NCBI RefSeq assembly: GCF_003336805.1
Contig: NZ_QFWJ01000004.1
Coordinates: 124,001 to 188,000, forward strand
From: Marinospirillum perlucidum
GTDB taxonomy: Bacteria > Pseudomonadota > Gammaproteobacteria > Pseudomonadales > Halomonadaceae
DNA: 64,000 nucleotides
Direction of reading: 5' to 3'
Shown here: in pieces, positions 1 through 7,881 of the stretch
How positions within the stretch are numbered: the first letter of the stretch is position 1
How the letters are laid out: each line of letters begins with the position of its first letter
Program-made: the position numbers and the translations under genes
The notes under the pieces: generated by a model
What the model was told of the DNA's origin: nothing
Seen by the model: only the letters and a program-made list of their open reading frames with translations
Database searches by the model: none

Positions 1-1032
1 GCAACCTTCGGCTTGTGGATGCAGGTTCCAGTAAAAATCCAGCTGCTTTTGTTTTAACTCGGCACTGAAAAAACCGGCCACTTCTTCAATCAAGGGCTTC
101 AAGTAGGTTTTTTGATAATCCAGTACCAGGCGGCCTGCTTCCAGACGGGAAATATCCAGCAGATCATTGAGCAGGGTCAGCAGAGAGTGGGCGCTTTTGA
201 AAGCGGCATCAGCATAGGTCTGTTGCTCGGCGCTTAAAGGGGTTTCCCGAAGAAGATCGGTCATACCTAGAACCCCGTTCATGGGGGTGCGGATTTCATG
301 GCTCATGGTGGCCAGAAAATCTGATTTGGCACGGCTGGCTTCTTCGGCCCGCGAGGCAGTGATTTCCAGCTGGGTGGCCATTTCCTGGGCCTGTAGCTGG
401 GCCTGCCAGGATTCACGCATCTTGTGGATCAGGAGCACGATCATCAATCCCATGCTCAGGGAAAGCAGCAGAACCAGTCCGGCCAGGTAGCGATAGAGTT
501 CCAGCTTGGATTGGCGGGCTTCGGTGGTAATGCGGGTGCTATAGCCTTTCATGCTGCTGGATAGCCGGGCACTGACCGCTTGCAATTGCTCGGACAGTTG
601 CAGGAGTTTCTCGCTGCCCTGGGGGGTGAAGGCCTGGTCAGTAGCAAACACCGAATCCATTTCTTCAATCAGACGAATCAGCGTTTGGGTCTTGTTGCGG
701 GTTTGGGCTTCCTCACCAAAAACCCGGGCAAACTGCCCCTGGCGTAGGATGTTCAGGCGGCTGTAGAGAATCTCGAAACGCAACTCAACTTCCTGGTCAC
801 TAATGGCCTCTGGCTGGTAGAGATACTGGCTCAAGAGGCTGTTGAACCGCAGGTTTTCCCGATCCAGTTGGTAGGCAGCCCAGAGGGCATCATCGCGCAC
901 CGCATCGGAGACCGCTTGCAGGCGATTATGCAAGGTCAGAAGAACGGCCAGACTGGCAATCAGAAAGACACCAGCAATGACCGGCAGTAGCCAGAAGCCG
1001 GGATTACGGTAGAGCGAAGCCGGTGTTTTCAC
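1..1032 (-). CDS. Membrane sensor histidine kinase, N-terminal part (cut by window edge)
   Basis: Inner-membrane sensor kinase that autophosphorylates on His and passes the phosphate to a receiver. The 344 codons seen hold TM1 (about residues 13-34), a periplasmic helical region of about 145 residues, TM2 (about 182-202), a short coiled linker and the HisKA box SHEIRTPMNG with phospho-His 245. The ATPase domain, and any receiver or HPt domain, lies outside the window; the HisKA style is typical of hybrid kinases, but that is inference. The GTG start overlaps the stop of the upstream gene by 4 nt (GTGA), so the two are translationally coupled and the neighbour is probably its periplasmic partner. 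The signal is unknown. Confidence 0.85.
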   Translation of the reverse strand, partial: MKTPASLYRNPGFWLLPVIAGVFLIASLAVLLTLHNRLQAVSDAVRDDALWAAYQLDRENLRFNSLLSQYLYQPEAISDQEVELRFEILYSRLNILRQGQFARVFGEEAQTRNKTQTLIRLIEEMDSVFATDQAFTPQGSEKLLQLSEQLQAVSARLSSSMKGYSTRITTEARQSKLELYRYLAGLVLLLSLSMGLMIVLLIHKMRESWQAQLQAQEMATQLEITASRAEEASRAKSDFLATMSHEIRTPMNGVLGMTDLLRETPLSAEQQTYADAAFKSAHSLLTLLNDLLDISRLEAGRLVLDYQKTYLKPLIEEVAGFFSAELKQKQLDFYWNLHPQAEGC

Positions 1033-1541
1033 TCGTGAAACTCGATGGCCTTAACCTGCCAGACGGAGCGGTTGTAATGCATTTCCGAATGCAGTTGGGG
1101 GTAAGCATCGAAGGGGTAGATGATAAAAATCGGGCCACGATCACGAATGCGCAGATAGCGATCATTTTTTTTCAGGGCCAGGATGACCGGATACTCCATG
1201 AAATCCGCTACTGGCAGGCGAGCCTGGTAGCCATTCAAGGCCGTGACCGTCATCCAGGTGGCGTCTTCTGCACCCACTGTTTCCACCAGGGCTCGACCCA
1301 GGGGGCCGGTGTAGTCATTGACTTCTTCGGTCCAGGGGGTAAGCGTTTGCGTGGTTTGTTGCTCCAGACTTTCCAGCAGGGCCCGATCGAAATGAGCTTC
1401 TTCTCCCTGGTTGGTGACCTGCAAGGGACCGGTGACCTTGAGCAGTACCCGGCCCTGGGGCTCAGGCAGTTCACCTGCCTGAAGCAGACCTGTGCTAGTC
1501 AGCAGTAGAGCCAAACCGGAAGAAAGCAGTAGACGCAGCAT
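1029..1541 (-). CDS. Periplasmic oxidoreductase-molybdopterin-like domain protein, partner of the sensor kinase
   Basis: Secreted protein of 170 aa with a Sec signal peptide (about residues 1-22, ending LLQAG). The rest resembles the small sulfite-oxidase-fold (Oxidored_molyb) proteins often encoded beside sensor kinases; conserved-looking stretches are LTPWTEEV, RDRGPIFIIYP and RSVWQ. The mature protein has no cysteine, so the Moco-ligating Cys of true sulfite oxidases is absent and a ligand-binding or sensor role is more likely than catalysis (inference). I chose the ATG at 1541 because the signal peptide starts there and AAGGG lies about 8 nt upstream; an in-frame start at 1601 would add 20 unlikely residues. 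It overlaps the kinase gene by 4 nt. Confidence 0.75.
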   Translation of the reverse strand: MLRLLLSSGLALLLTSTGLLQAGELPEPQGRVLLKVTGPLQVTNQGEEAHFDRALLESLEQQTTQTLTPWTEEVNDYTGPLGRALVETVGAEDATWMTVTALNGYQARLPVADFMEYPVILALKKNDRYLRIRDRGPIFIIYPFDAYPQLHSEMHYNRSVWQVKAIEFHE

Positions 1542-1633
1542 TGTCTGTACCCTTGAAGGAGTGAAAATGTTATTTTTGCATGAAATAGTGTCTTGCTGCA
1601 TCCCTCTTAGTATCTACGCTTAAGGAGTTTTTT

Positions 1634-2299
1634 ATGCCTTTAACTGCAGTGATTACCGGAGCCAACCGAGGCATCGGCCTGGCCCTGGCCCGTCATTATG
1701 CCCAAGCAGGCTGGCAGCTAGTGGGTGTCTGCCGGGAAACCTCTGCCGATCTGAACGAAGTGGCCAACCGGGTGATCACGGGTGTGGATATTACTGCGGA
1801 AGAGGACGTGAAGCGTCTGGCCGGGGAGTTGGAAGGCACTGCCATTGATCTGTTGATCAATAATGCCGGGCTTTTGGCCGATGAGCGTCTGGGTGAGCTG
1901 GATTTTGCCTCCCTGGCACGCCAGATGGAAATCAACGCCTATGGTCCCTTGCGGGTGACCGAAGCCTTGTTACCGCTTTTACATCAGGGCAGCAAAATCG
2001 GTTTGGTGACCAGCCGCATGGGCTCCATAGCTGACAATGATTCCGGTGGTCGCTATGGCTACCGTGCTTCCAAAGCTGCTTTGAATGCTTTTGGCAAATC
2101 CCTGGCCGTAGATCTGCAGCCGCGTGGGATCAGTGTTGCTCTTCTGCACCCCGGTTACGTTAAAACCCGAATGGTCAATTTTGGCGGTCTGATTTCACCT
2201 GAAGAGGCTGCGGCAGGTTTGGCTGCGCGGCTGGAAGAACTGACACTGGAGACTTCCGGCAGTTTCTGGCATTCCAATGGTGAGCTTTTGCCCTGGTAG
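1634..2299 (+). CDS. Short-chain dehydrogenase/reductase (C-factor/sniffer-like)
   Basis: Cytoplasmic NAD(P)-dependent oxidoreductase of 221 aa, the usual length for classical SDRs. Visible motifs are the cofactor glycine motif TGANRGIG (residues 8-15), NNAG (76-79), a catalytic Ser near 127 and YRASK with Tyr143 and Lys147. The sequence is closest in style to the C-factor/sniffer carbonyl reductase subgroup. The substrate cannot be told from sequence. It follows a divergent intergenic space and has AAGGAG about 6 nt before the ATG. It stands alone, with no obvious link to the copper genes downstream. Confidence 0.85.
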   Translation: MPLTAVITGANRGIGLALARHYAQAGWQLVGVCRETSADLNEVANRVITGVDITAEEDVKRLAGELEGTAIDLLINNAGLLADERLGELDFASLARQMEINAYGPLRVTEALLPLLHQGSKIGLVTSRMGSIADNDSGGRYGYRASKAALNAFGKSLAVDLQPRGISVALLHPGYVKTRMVNFGGLISPEEAAAGLAARLEELTLETSGSFWHSNGELLPW

Positions 2300-2367
2300 T
2301 TTTGCCCTTTGCTCGGGGAACTCCAGTCCCCCGGCAGGGTCTTAATTTCCAGTAACGAGGAACAGGC

Positions 2368-2754
2368 ATGATCAGGACACAACGGACAGCTTTCACTTTC
2401 CCCGCTTATGGGCTGCTCTTGCTGCTCGTGTGGATGCTGCTGGTCACGCCCCTGGCGAATGCCTCCGCCTCCTTGTCGACTTCTTCTGTTATGTCCGAAG
2501 CTACACTGGAGCAGCTGGCCGATGCCGATTGGTCCGAGTCGCATTTCTTGGCTGCCACAGCGGCAGATCCCTGCCATCAGGAAGCTACTTCCTGCCAGGC
2601 TTCCTCTTCATGTGATTTCTGCTCAGGCTGTCTGCTGCTGGTGAATCTACCCAGCGAAGAAGCCGTGCTTGCTTACCAGGCCGGTTTGACCGGCCTTTAT
2701 CCTTTGCCAGGCGGACAGGTTACACCTGATCTGCCACCTCCACGTCTTCTTTAA
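2368..2754 (+). CDS. Small secreted Cys-rich protein (DUF2946-like), start of the copper island
   Basis: Protein of 128 aa with a hydrophobic signal segment (about 12-32). A cysteine cluster follows at residues 69, 76, 82, 85 and 88, including a CxxCxxC arrangement, and the C-terminus is proline-rich (DLPPPRLL). The layout of signal, Cys pairs and Pro-rich tail recalls the DUF2946 proteins found near copper genes, but similarity is weak and I do not claim the family firmly. It is first in a plus-strand run with a 41-aa membrane peptide and CopG. A copper-binding or leader-type regulatory role is inferred from position and Cys content. AACGAGGAACAGGC upstream supplies a weak ribosome site. Confidence 0.6.
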   Translation: MIRTQRTAFTFPAYGLLLLLVWMLLVTPLANASASLSTSSVMSEATLEQLADADWSESHFLAATAADPCHQEATSCQASSSCDFCSGCLLLVNLPSEEAVLAYQAGLTGLYPLPGGQVTPDLPPPRLL

Positions 2755-2807
2755 CCTCTCTGCTTGTTCTTTTAATCGAAAAGGCTTTCCTGCCTGAGGA
2801 GATTTTT

Positions 2808-2933
2808 ATGCATGGCTGGAATATGAGTGAGTGGATGGGCGCCGGTGGCTGGATGCATCCAGGAGGTTGGTTGTTCTTCCTGGTTGCGATTCTGGTGATT
2901 GCAGCGCTGATTAAATATTTGTTTAGTAAATAA
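2808..2933 (+). CDS. 41-aa single-pass membrane peptide in the copper island
   Basis: Short ORF from ATG 2808 to TAA 2931-2933, with GAGGA 5 nt upstream as a good ribosome site. The N-terminal half is rich in Met, Trp and His (MHGWNMSEW, then GWMHPGGW). The second half is one transmembrane helix ending KYLFSK. It sits between two secreted cysteine proteins and 23 nt before CopG, so it is likely cotranscribed. Met/His-rich small membrane peptides are common near copper transporters, but I do not recognise a named family. It is real on the grounds of its ribosome site, clean membrane topology and conserved-looking position. Confidence 0.6.
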   Translation: MHGWNMSEWMGAGGWMHPGGWLFFLVAILVIAALIKYLFSK

Positions 2934-2956
2934 TTTTTATTTGAGGTCAAAGAGCT

Positions 2957-3400
2957 ATGTCGATGAAAAAATGGATGTTAAGCCTGGCTACTGCACTGCT
3001 GGTGGCGACTCCAACCTGGGCCGAGTCTGTTATGCAGGTTTACAAGAGTGCCAGTTGCGGCTGTTGTGCTGCCTGGGTCGAAGAGATGGAAGCGGCAGGT
3101 CTACGTGTTGAAGTGCACAACCTGACCAACGTGAATGGTAAGAAGCAGGAGTTGGGGTTGCCTTATCAATTGGCTTCCTGTCATACCGCAGTGATTGATG
3201 GTTATATCATTGAAGGTCATGTGCCCGCCAATGAGATCCAGCGTCTTCTGCGCGAAGCGCCTTCCATTTCCGGTTTGAGCGTACCTGGAATGCCGCATGG
3301 CTCCCCCGGTATGGAAACCGGTCGTGTGGATGCCTATGAGGTGGTGAGCTTTGATCTGGACAATCAGCAGTTGGATGTCTGGTCACGGCATAACCAGTAA
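2957..3400 (+). CDS. copG: CopG-type periplasmic copper protein (DUF411)
   Basis: Periplasmic thioredoxin-like copper protein of the DUF411/CopG family. After a signal peptide (about 1-22, cleaved after TWA) the mature chain begins with the hallmark CGCC motif at residues 34-37 (Cys34, 36, 37). SCHTA follows (Cys75, His76), then GHVP (His88), and the tail is rich in Met and His. CopG proteins of Pseudomonas and Vibrio bind copper clusters through these Cys/His residues and are thought to act in copper oxidation-state handling. Length 147 aa is normal. It is the last gene of its run and converges on the copS sensor gene. Confidence 0.88.
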   Translation: MSMKKWMLSLATALLVATPTWAESVMQVYKSASCGCCAAWVEEMEAAGLRVEVHNLTNVNGKKQELGLPYQLASCHTAVIDGYIIEGHVPANEIQRLLREAPSISGLSVPGMPHGSPGMETGRVDAYEVVSFDLDNQQLDVWSRHNQ

Positions 3401-3408
3401 TCGTGGAT

Positions 3409-3437
3409 AAAAAAAGCCTGGCTCCTAAGAGCCAGGC
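3409..3437 (-). terminator. Rho-independent terminator of the copRS operon
   Basis: Perfect 9-bp stem GCCTGGCTC/GAGCCAGGC with a 4-nt loop. Read on the minus strand it is followed by seven U, so it ends minus-strand transcription coming from the sensor kinase gene. On the plus strand there is no U run after it, although the stem may also slow transcription from copG. Confidence 0.85.
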
Positions 3438-3520
3438 AACCACTGAGCTATTTACTGCCAACTAGCTGCTGTAACGCTAGTAATATTAGAATAAGCGACC
3501 AGGCTGAATTAAAACTGAAG

Positions 3521-4867
3521 TTAACGTAATTTTCTGGGTAAAAAAATGCTGGCCTTCAGGCCGGGATTGTTGCTGAATACAAGACGCCCTCCATAGCGGG
3601 CCACGATCTCATGAGTGATGGCCAGGCCCAAGCCGTAGCCGGGTTTTTGCTCATCCAGGCGCAGTCCACGGGTACCCAATTCCTGTAAATTATTAGGGCC
3701 CACACCTGGGCCATCATCCTGAACGTGGATCTCCAGATCCTCATCTGTTTCTGCAAGTTTCACTAGCGCCTGTTTTTTGGCCCATTTGCCAGCATTATCC
3801 AGCAGGTTGCCCAGTAGCTCATTCATGTCCTGCTCTTCTACCGGCCAGCTTTGGTCAATATCGACTGAAATATCCATTTCAAAATGCTTATCAGGGTAAA
3901 GCCTACCCAGCACCCAGAGTAGATCACGAACCTGACGCACAGGTTTTGCATTCAGACCTGCTTGAGGTCCGGCAAAATGACTACGACGCATTTCTTTTTC
4001 CAATTGGTGATGAACGTCTTTGAGGCGCAGAGCCATTAGCTGGCGCTGTTCTTCCGTCAAAGGGCAGCTGCGATCTTCAAGCATTTGTTGAACGGCTGAT
4101 AAGGGTGTTTTGACACTATGTGATAAGTTGGCTAGGGCTTCCCGCGAACGCTTAAGGCGCTGCTCAAGGGTTTCTATCAGAAGATTCAACTGGTCGATTA
4201 GCGGGGTGAACTCGGTGGGAGACGGGGCCAATTGCAAACGTGTTGTTTCCCCTTTCTGCAATTGTGAAAGGGCTTTCTGAATTTGGCTGGTGGGTCGTAA
4301 GGATAAAAGGACGGCTCCGTAAATCGTGGCAATCAGCATCGCCATCAGTCCCAAAACCACGATGGCAGCCCAAACGTGTAGCTGCCGTTGATCCGCTTTT
4401 ATTTGGGTCAGATCTTCGGCTACCAGCAGGAGAATGATCTGGTTGTTTACTTGCACTTCTCTACGATATACCAGTAAGCGCAGAGGTTTTTCTGAACCGG
4501 GCAGTCTGGCGGTATGCGAAATAAAACCAGTTTCCTGAGTGTTCAATAAGGGTTCAAAAGCCGGTTGCCACTGAGATGGTGAGATCAGTGTTCTTTCTTT
4601 TGAGTGGATAACAAAGGCATGGTGAAACACAGACTCAAAATAGTCAGCCGTTCGGTACAGGGGGTTGTCGGTCAACTGATTCTCAACAAGAGTATCTTCC
4701 AGAAAATTAGCTTCTTCGATCAAACGTTGCTGGACAAAATCCCGCGACATGCGTTCCAGGAGCATGCCGTGGATGCTCCAGGCCAGAAGCATGAAGAAAG
4801 TGGCAAAAGGCAGCAAGAGGAGTAAGAGGGTGGATCTTATTGAGGTGGGACGTTTAATTCGAAGCAT
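3521..4867 (-). CDS. copS: Two-component sensor histidine kinase of the copper island (CopS/PhoQ-like)
   Basis: Inner-membrane sensor kinase of 448 aa. TM1 lies at about 12-32 and TM2 at about 165-188, with a 130-residue periplasmic sensor between. HAMP follows, then HisKA with ANLSHSVKTPL (phospho-His 250) and an ATPase domain with NLLDNAGKWA, DDGPGVG and GYGLGLAI. The domain style is that of PhoQ-like kinases. Position between copG and the cupredoxin/CopA genes argues for copper sensing (inference). I start it at ATG 4867; a GTG at 4888 would add seven residues. It overlaps the response regulator gene by 14 nt, which indicates coupled translation. Confidence 0.85.
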   Translation of the reverse strand: MLRIKRPTSIRSTLLLLLLPFATFFMLLAWSIHGMLLERMSRDFVQQRLIEEANFLEDTLVENQLTDNPLYRTADYFESVFHHAFVIHSKERTLISPSQWQPAFEPLLNTQETGFISHTARLPGSEKPLRLLVYRREVQVNNQIILLLVAEDLTQIKADQRQLHVWAAIVVLGLMAMLIATIYGAVLLSLRPTSQIQKALSQLQKGETTRLQLAPSPTEFTPLIDQLNLLIETLEQRLKRSREALANLSHSVKTPLSAVQQMLEDRSCPLTEEQRQLMALRLKDVHHQLEKEMRRSHFAGPQAGLNAKPVRQVRDLLWVLGRLYPDKHFEMDISVDIDQSWPVEEQDMNELLGNLLDNAGKWAKKQALVKLAETDEDLEIHVQDDGPGVGPNNLQELGTRGLRLDEQKPGYGLGLAITHEIVARYGGRLVFSNNPGLKASIFLPRKLR

Positions 4868-5519
4868 TGAAACGATACCCCTGGCCACGAAGCGTCAGGA
4901 TAACCTCTTTACCCAGCATTTTTCGTAAACGCAGGATATAAGCTTCAATAATATTTTCGGAAGGATTGTCATCCAGGCTGTAAAGCTGCTCCATCAGGGC
5001 TTCCTTGGGGAAAATGCGCTGAGGCCTGCTCATCAGGCAGCGCAACAATTTGAACTCGGTCCCCGTTAAATGGTGGGTATCCTGTTGAGGCGTAATAATT
5101 TGCTGGCGTTCTTCATCCAGCTCATAGCCTTCCACAACCAGCTTACTCAGAAGTCGTCCTTCACTGCGTCGGCTCAAAGCCTCCAGACGCGCCAGTAATT
5201 CTTCCATCTGGAAGGGTTTGGCAAGGTAGTCATCCGCCCCGGATTTAAGCCCGTTGACTTTGTCCTGCCAGTCACCTCGGGCCGTGAGTATCAATACGGG
5301 TAGCTTGATCTGTTCGGCGCGCCAGGCTTTCAGGGTATCCAGCCCACTGCCTTCCTTTAACCCCAGATCCAGAATCGCCAGGCGGTAATCCTCCTGACGC
5401 CCCAGAGTGAGTGCCTGATCGGCCCGGTCGGTCCAGTCCACGGCATAGCCTGCTCGCTGTAATTGACTGCAAAGAGATTCACCCAGCAAGGCATCATCTT
5501 CTGCCAGTAATAAACGCAT
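4854..5519 (-). CDS. copR: OmpR-family response regulator of the copper island (CopR-like)
   Basis: Cytoplasmic DNA-binding response regulator of 221 aa. The receiver domain (1-115) has acidic residues E7, D8 and D9, phospho-acceptor Asp51 and the conserved Lys in LAKPF. The C-terminal winged helix (about 125-221) ends in LRGQGYRF, typical of the OmpR family. It pairs with the overlapping sensor kinase downstream on the same strand. Its start is 161 nt from the divergent cupredoxin gene, and the space between carries 11-nt-spaced direct repeats of the kind these regulators bind. Copper-dependent control of the neighbours is inferred. Confidence 0.88.
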   Translation of the reverse strand: MRLLLAEDDALLGESLCSQLQRAGYAVDWTDRADQALTLGRQEDYRLAILDLGLKEGSGLDTLKAWRAEQIKLPVLILTARGDWQDKVNGLKSGADDYLAKPFQMEELLARLEALSRRSEGRLLSKLVVEGYELDEERQQIITPQQDTHHLTGTEFKLLRCLMSRPQRIFPKEALMEQLYSLDDNPSENIIEAYILRLRKMLGKEVILTLRGQGYRFNASN

Positions 5520-5566
5520 TGCCCGTTACTCCTGCGTGATTTTTGACCTTCCAGTTTCAGGCATCC

Positions 5567-5618
5567 TGCTGAATTCTTGCTGAAAAAGAATATCGGCAGC
5601 CTTTCAGAAAGGATTCAG
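5567..5618. promoter_or_regulatory. Candidate CopR operator: paired 11-nt direct repeats
   Basis: TGCTGAA occurs at 5567-5573 and again at 5578-5584. TTCAG, its reverse-complement core, occurs at 5603-5607 and 5614-5618. Each pair has exactly an 11-nt period, which is typical for OmpR-family dimers binding one DNA face. The cluster lies in the divergent space between copR and the cupredoxin gene. Function is inferred from spacing and position only. Confidence 0.45.
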
Positions 5619-5680
5619 TTTGCTCCTGCAAAGTTGTCAGCGTCAATCCAGACCGCTACAGAAACGATAGGAGTGTAATA

Positions 5681-6232
5681 ATGAAGGCTAAGGGTACAAG
5701 TACCTATTTGGCAGCAGGTTTTTTCCTCGCTCTGTGGAGTTTCACCAGTGTGGTGAGTGCTTCACCCGGACATGGTGATCAACAAAGAGAATCTATGGGA
5801 CAACCCGGCCAGCCCGAGCAGGTGGATCGCAGCATTGATATTGAGATGCACGACAACTACTACGGTGTTGAGAATCTGGACATCCAGGCTGGTGAAACCA
5901 TCCGTTTTCAAGTGACCAACAAAGGCAAACTGGTGCATGAGTTCTCTGTGGGAACCCCGGACATGCACGAAGGCCATCAGGAGATGATGCAAATGATGGT
6001 TGAGCACGGAGCCATTAAAGGCGGCCAGATCAACCAGCAGGCCATGCAAATGGACATGGGTGATGGCCGCAGCATGCAGCATGATGATCCCAACAGCCTG
6101 TTACTGGAAGCTGGAGAAACTGGAGAGTTGATCTGGACTTTTAACGAGCCAGTCAAAAATCTCGAATTCGCCTGCAACCTGCCGGGCCACTATCAGGCGG
6201 GAATGATGGGCAACTTCCACTTCCAACAGTAA
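5681..6232 (+). CDS. copI: CopI-like periplasmic cupredoxin
   Basis: Secreted blue/green-copper protein of 183 aa. After a signal peptide (about 1-27) comes a linker and a plastocyanin-like fold. The type 1 copper ligands can be read directly: His86, Cys165, His170 and Met175 (CNLPGHYQAGM). A Met/His-rich insertion between about 94 and 134 is an added metal-binding loop, as in CopI proteins of Rubrivivax and Vibrio, which protect the periplasm from copper. It heads a plus-strand operon with the multicopper oxidase CopA (20 nt later) and CopB. GATAGGAG precedes the ATG. The assignment to CopI rather than another cupredoxin is by motif and context. Confidence 0.8.
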   Translation: MKAKGTSTYLAAGFFLALWSFTSVVSASPGHGDQQRESMGQPGQPEQVDRSIDIEMHDNYYGVENLDIQAGETIRFQVTNKGKLVHEFSVGTPDMHEGHQEMMQMMVEHGAIKGGQINQQAMQMDMGDGRSMQHDDPNSLLLEAGETGELIWTFNEPVKNLEFACNLPGHYQAGMMGNFHFQQ

Positions 6233-6252
6233 CTCGATGAAAGAGGCGCAGC

Positions 6253-7881
6253 ATGCGAACGTTGAAAAAAATAGCTGTTTTCACCGGCTCATTGCTTTTC
6301 CCGGCCATTCTTCTGGCCGGGGAATACGAGCTGAGTGTTGATCCGGTGGTGATCGACACAGGGGATTTCACCAAAATCGGAGTGGGCTATAACGGTTCTT
6401 CACCCGGCCCGACTCTGCGTATGAAAGAGGGAGAGATCGCCACCATTAGGGTTACCAACAATCTGGATGTGGATACCTCTATTCATTGGCATGGACTGAT
6501 TGTCCCGGCCGATCAGGATGGTGTGCCGGGCATCAGTTTTGATGGCATCAAGCCGGGTGAAACCTTTACCTACACCTTCCCGGTTCGTCAGAGCGGAACC
6601 TACTGGTATCACAGTCATTCCGGTTTTCAGGAACCAGATGGTGCCTATGGCAGCTTGGTGATAGAGGCAGAAGATAGGGAGCCTTTCCGCTATGACCGTG
6701 AATACGTAGTCCAGTTGGCGGATAAGCACCCTGATGCTGGGGCGCAAATCATGCACAACCTGAAGAATTCAGCCGAGTATTACAACCGTACCGAGCAAAC
6801 ACTGGGCGATTTTTTCAGTGATATCGGAGAAAACGGCTTCCTGGCCACGGTCAAGGATCGTTGGGACTGGGGCAACATGCGCATGATGAAGACGGACATC
6901 GAAGATGTTCAGGGGTTTACCGGTTTGATCAATGGCAGGGGGCCCGATCAGAACTGGACCGCTCTGTTTGAGCCGGGTGAACGGGTTCGACTGCGTTTAA
7001 TCAATTCTTCAGCCTCAACCTATTTTGATTTCCGTATTCCCGGCATGAAAATGACCGTTGTCGCCGCTGATGGCAACAATATTCAGCCTGTGGTTGTGGA
7101 TGAATTGCGACTGGCCGTGGCGGAAACCTATGACGTTATTGTTCAGCCTCGTGAAGACAAGGCCTACACCCTGTTTGCTGAATCCATGGGCCGTACGGGT
7201 TATGCCAGAGGCACCCTGGCCCCCCGTGAAGGCATGACTGCCGCTGTCCCCGAGATGCGCGAGCCACCTTTGCTGACCATGGCTGATATGGGGCATGGCG
7301 GCATGGATCACAGCAACATGAGTGACACTGAAATGAGTGGCTCAGACATGGATCATTCCAGTATGGGCCATGGCAGCATGGATCAAAGTGCGATGGACGC
7401 AGCCGATCCTTTTTATGCTCCGGGCAGTGGGCTTTTGCCTCAGGCTGCCTCCGGCGGCAAATTCCTATCCTATGCTGACCTGCGTGCCCAGCAGCCTCGT
7501 TATGACTATCGTGAACCGGAACGGGAAATTGTTCTGCGTCTGACGGGCAATATGGAGCGCTATATCTGGAGTATCAATGGCGTCAAATTTGAAGATGCCG
7601 AGCCGCTGCGTTTGCAATACGGCGAGCGGGTCAGAATCCGTTTTATCAATGAAACCATGATGGCGCACCCGATGCATCTTCATGGCATGTGGTCTTTATT
7701 GAATGTGGGAGCCCAGGGCGATAATCCCGTTAAGCATGTTATCAGCGTTAATCCCAACACCGAGGTTGCATTTGATGTCGAGGTAGATGAACCCGGTGAG
7801 TGGGCCTTCCATTGCCATATATTTAATCATGCTAGTGCAGGCATGTTTTTGAAGGTTGTTGTTGAAGGAGGTGAGGCATGA
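6253..7881 (+). CDS. copA: Copper resistance multicopper oxidase CopA (PcoA family)
   Basis: Periplasmic multicopper oxidase of 542 aa that oxidises Cu(I) to Cu(II). All four copper-ligand motifs are present: HWHG (78-81), YHSH (119-122), HPMHLHG (472-478) and HCHIFNHASAGM (520-531), with Cys521 and Met531 at the type 1 site. A Met/His-rich segment (about 340-383, repeats such as MDHSSMGHG) is typical of PcoA/CopA copper loading. Unlike most family members, the N-terminus (MRTLKK, then a hydrophobic stretch) is a Sec-type signal without twin arginines. It overlaps copB by 4 nt (ATGA). Confidence 0.92.
   Translation: MRTLKKIAVFTGSLLFPAILLAGEYELSVDPVVIDTGDFTKIGVGYNGSSPGPTLRMKEGEIATIRVTNNLDVDTSIHWHGLIVPADQDGVPGISFDGIKPGETFTYTFPVRQSGTYWYHSHSGFQEPDGAYGSLVIEAEDREPFRYDREYVVQLADKHPDAGAQIMHNLKNSAEYYNRTEQTLGDFFSDIGENGFLATVKDRWDWGNMRMMKTDIEDVQGFTGLINGRGPDQNWTALFEPGERVRLRLINSSASTYFDFRIPGMKMTVVAADGNNIQPVVVDELRLAVAETYDVIVQPREDKAYTLFAESMGRTGYARGTLAPREGMTAAVPEMREPPLLTMADMGHGGMDHSNMSDTEMSGSDMDHSSMGHGSMDQSAMDAADPFYAPGSGLLPQAASGGKFLSYADLRAQQPRYDYREPEREIVLRLTGNMERYIWSINGVKFEDAEPLRLQYGERVRIRFINETMMAHPMHLHGMWSLLNVGAQGDNPVKHVISVNPNTEVAFDVEVDEPGEWAFHCHIFNHASAGMFLKVVVEGGEA

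Noticed and set aside
1023-1508. Plus-strand open frame opposite the sensor partner gene
   Set aside because: The minus-strand protein has a signal peptide, ribosome site and coupling to the kinase; this frame has none.
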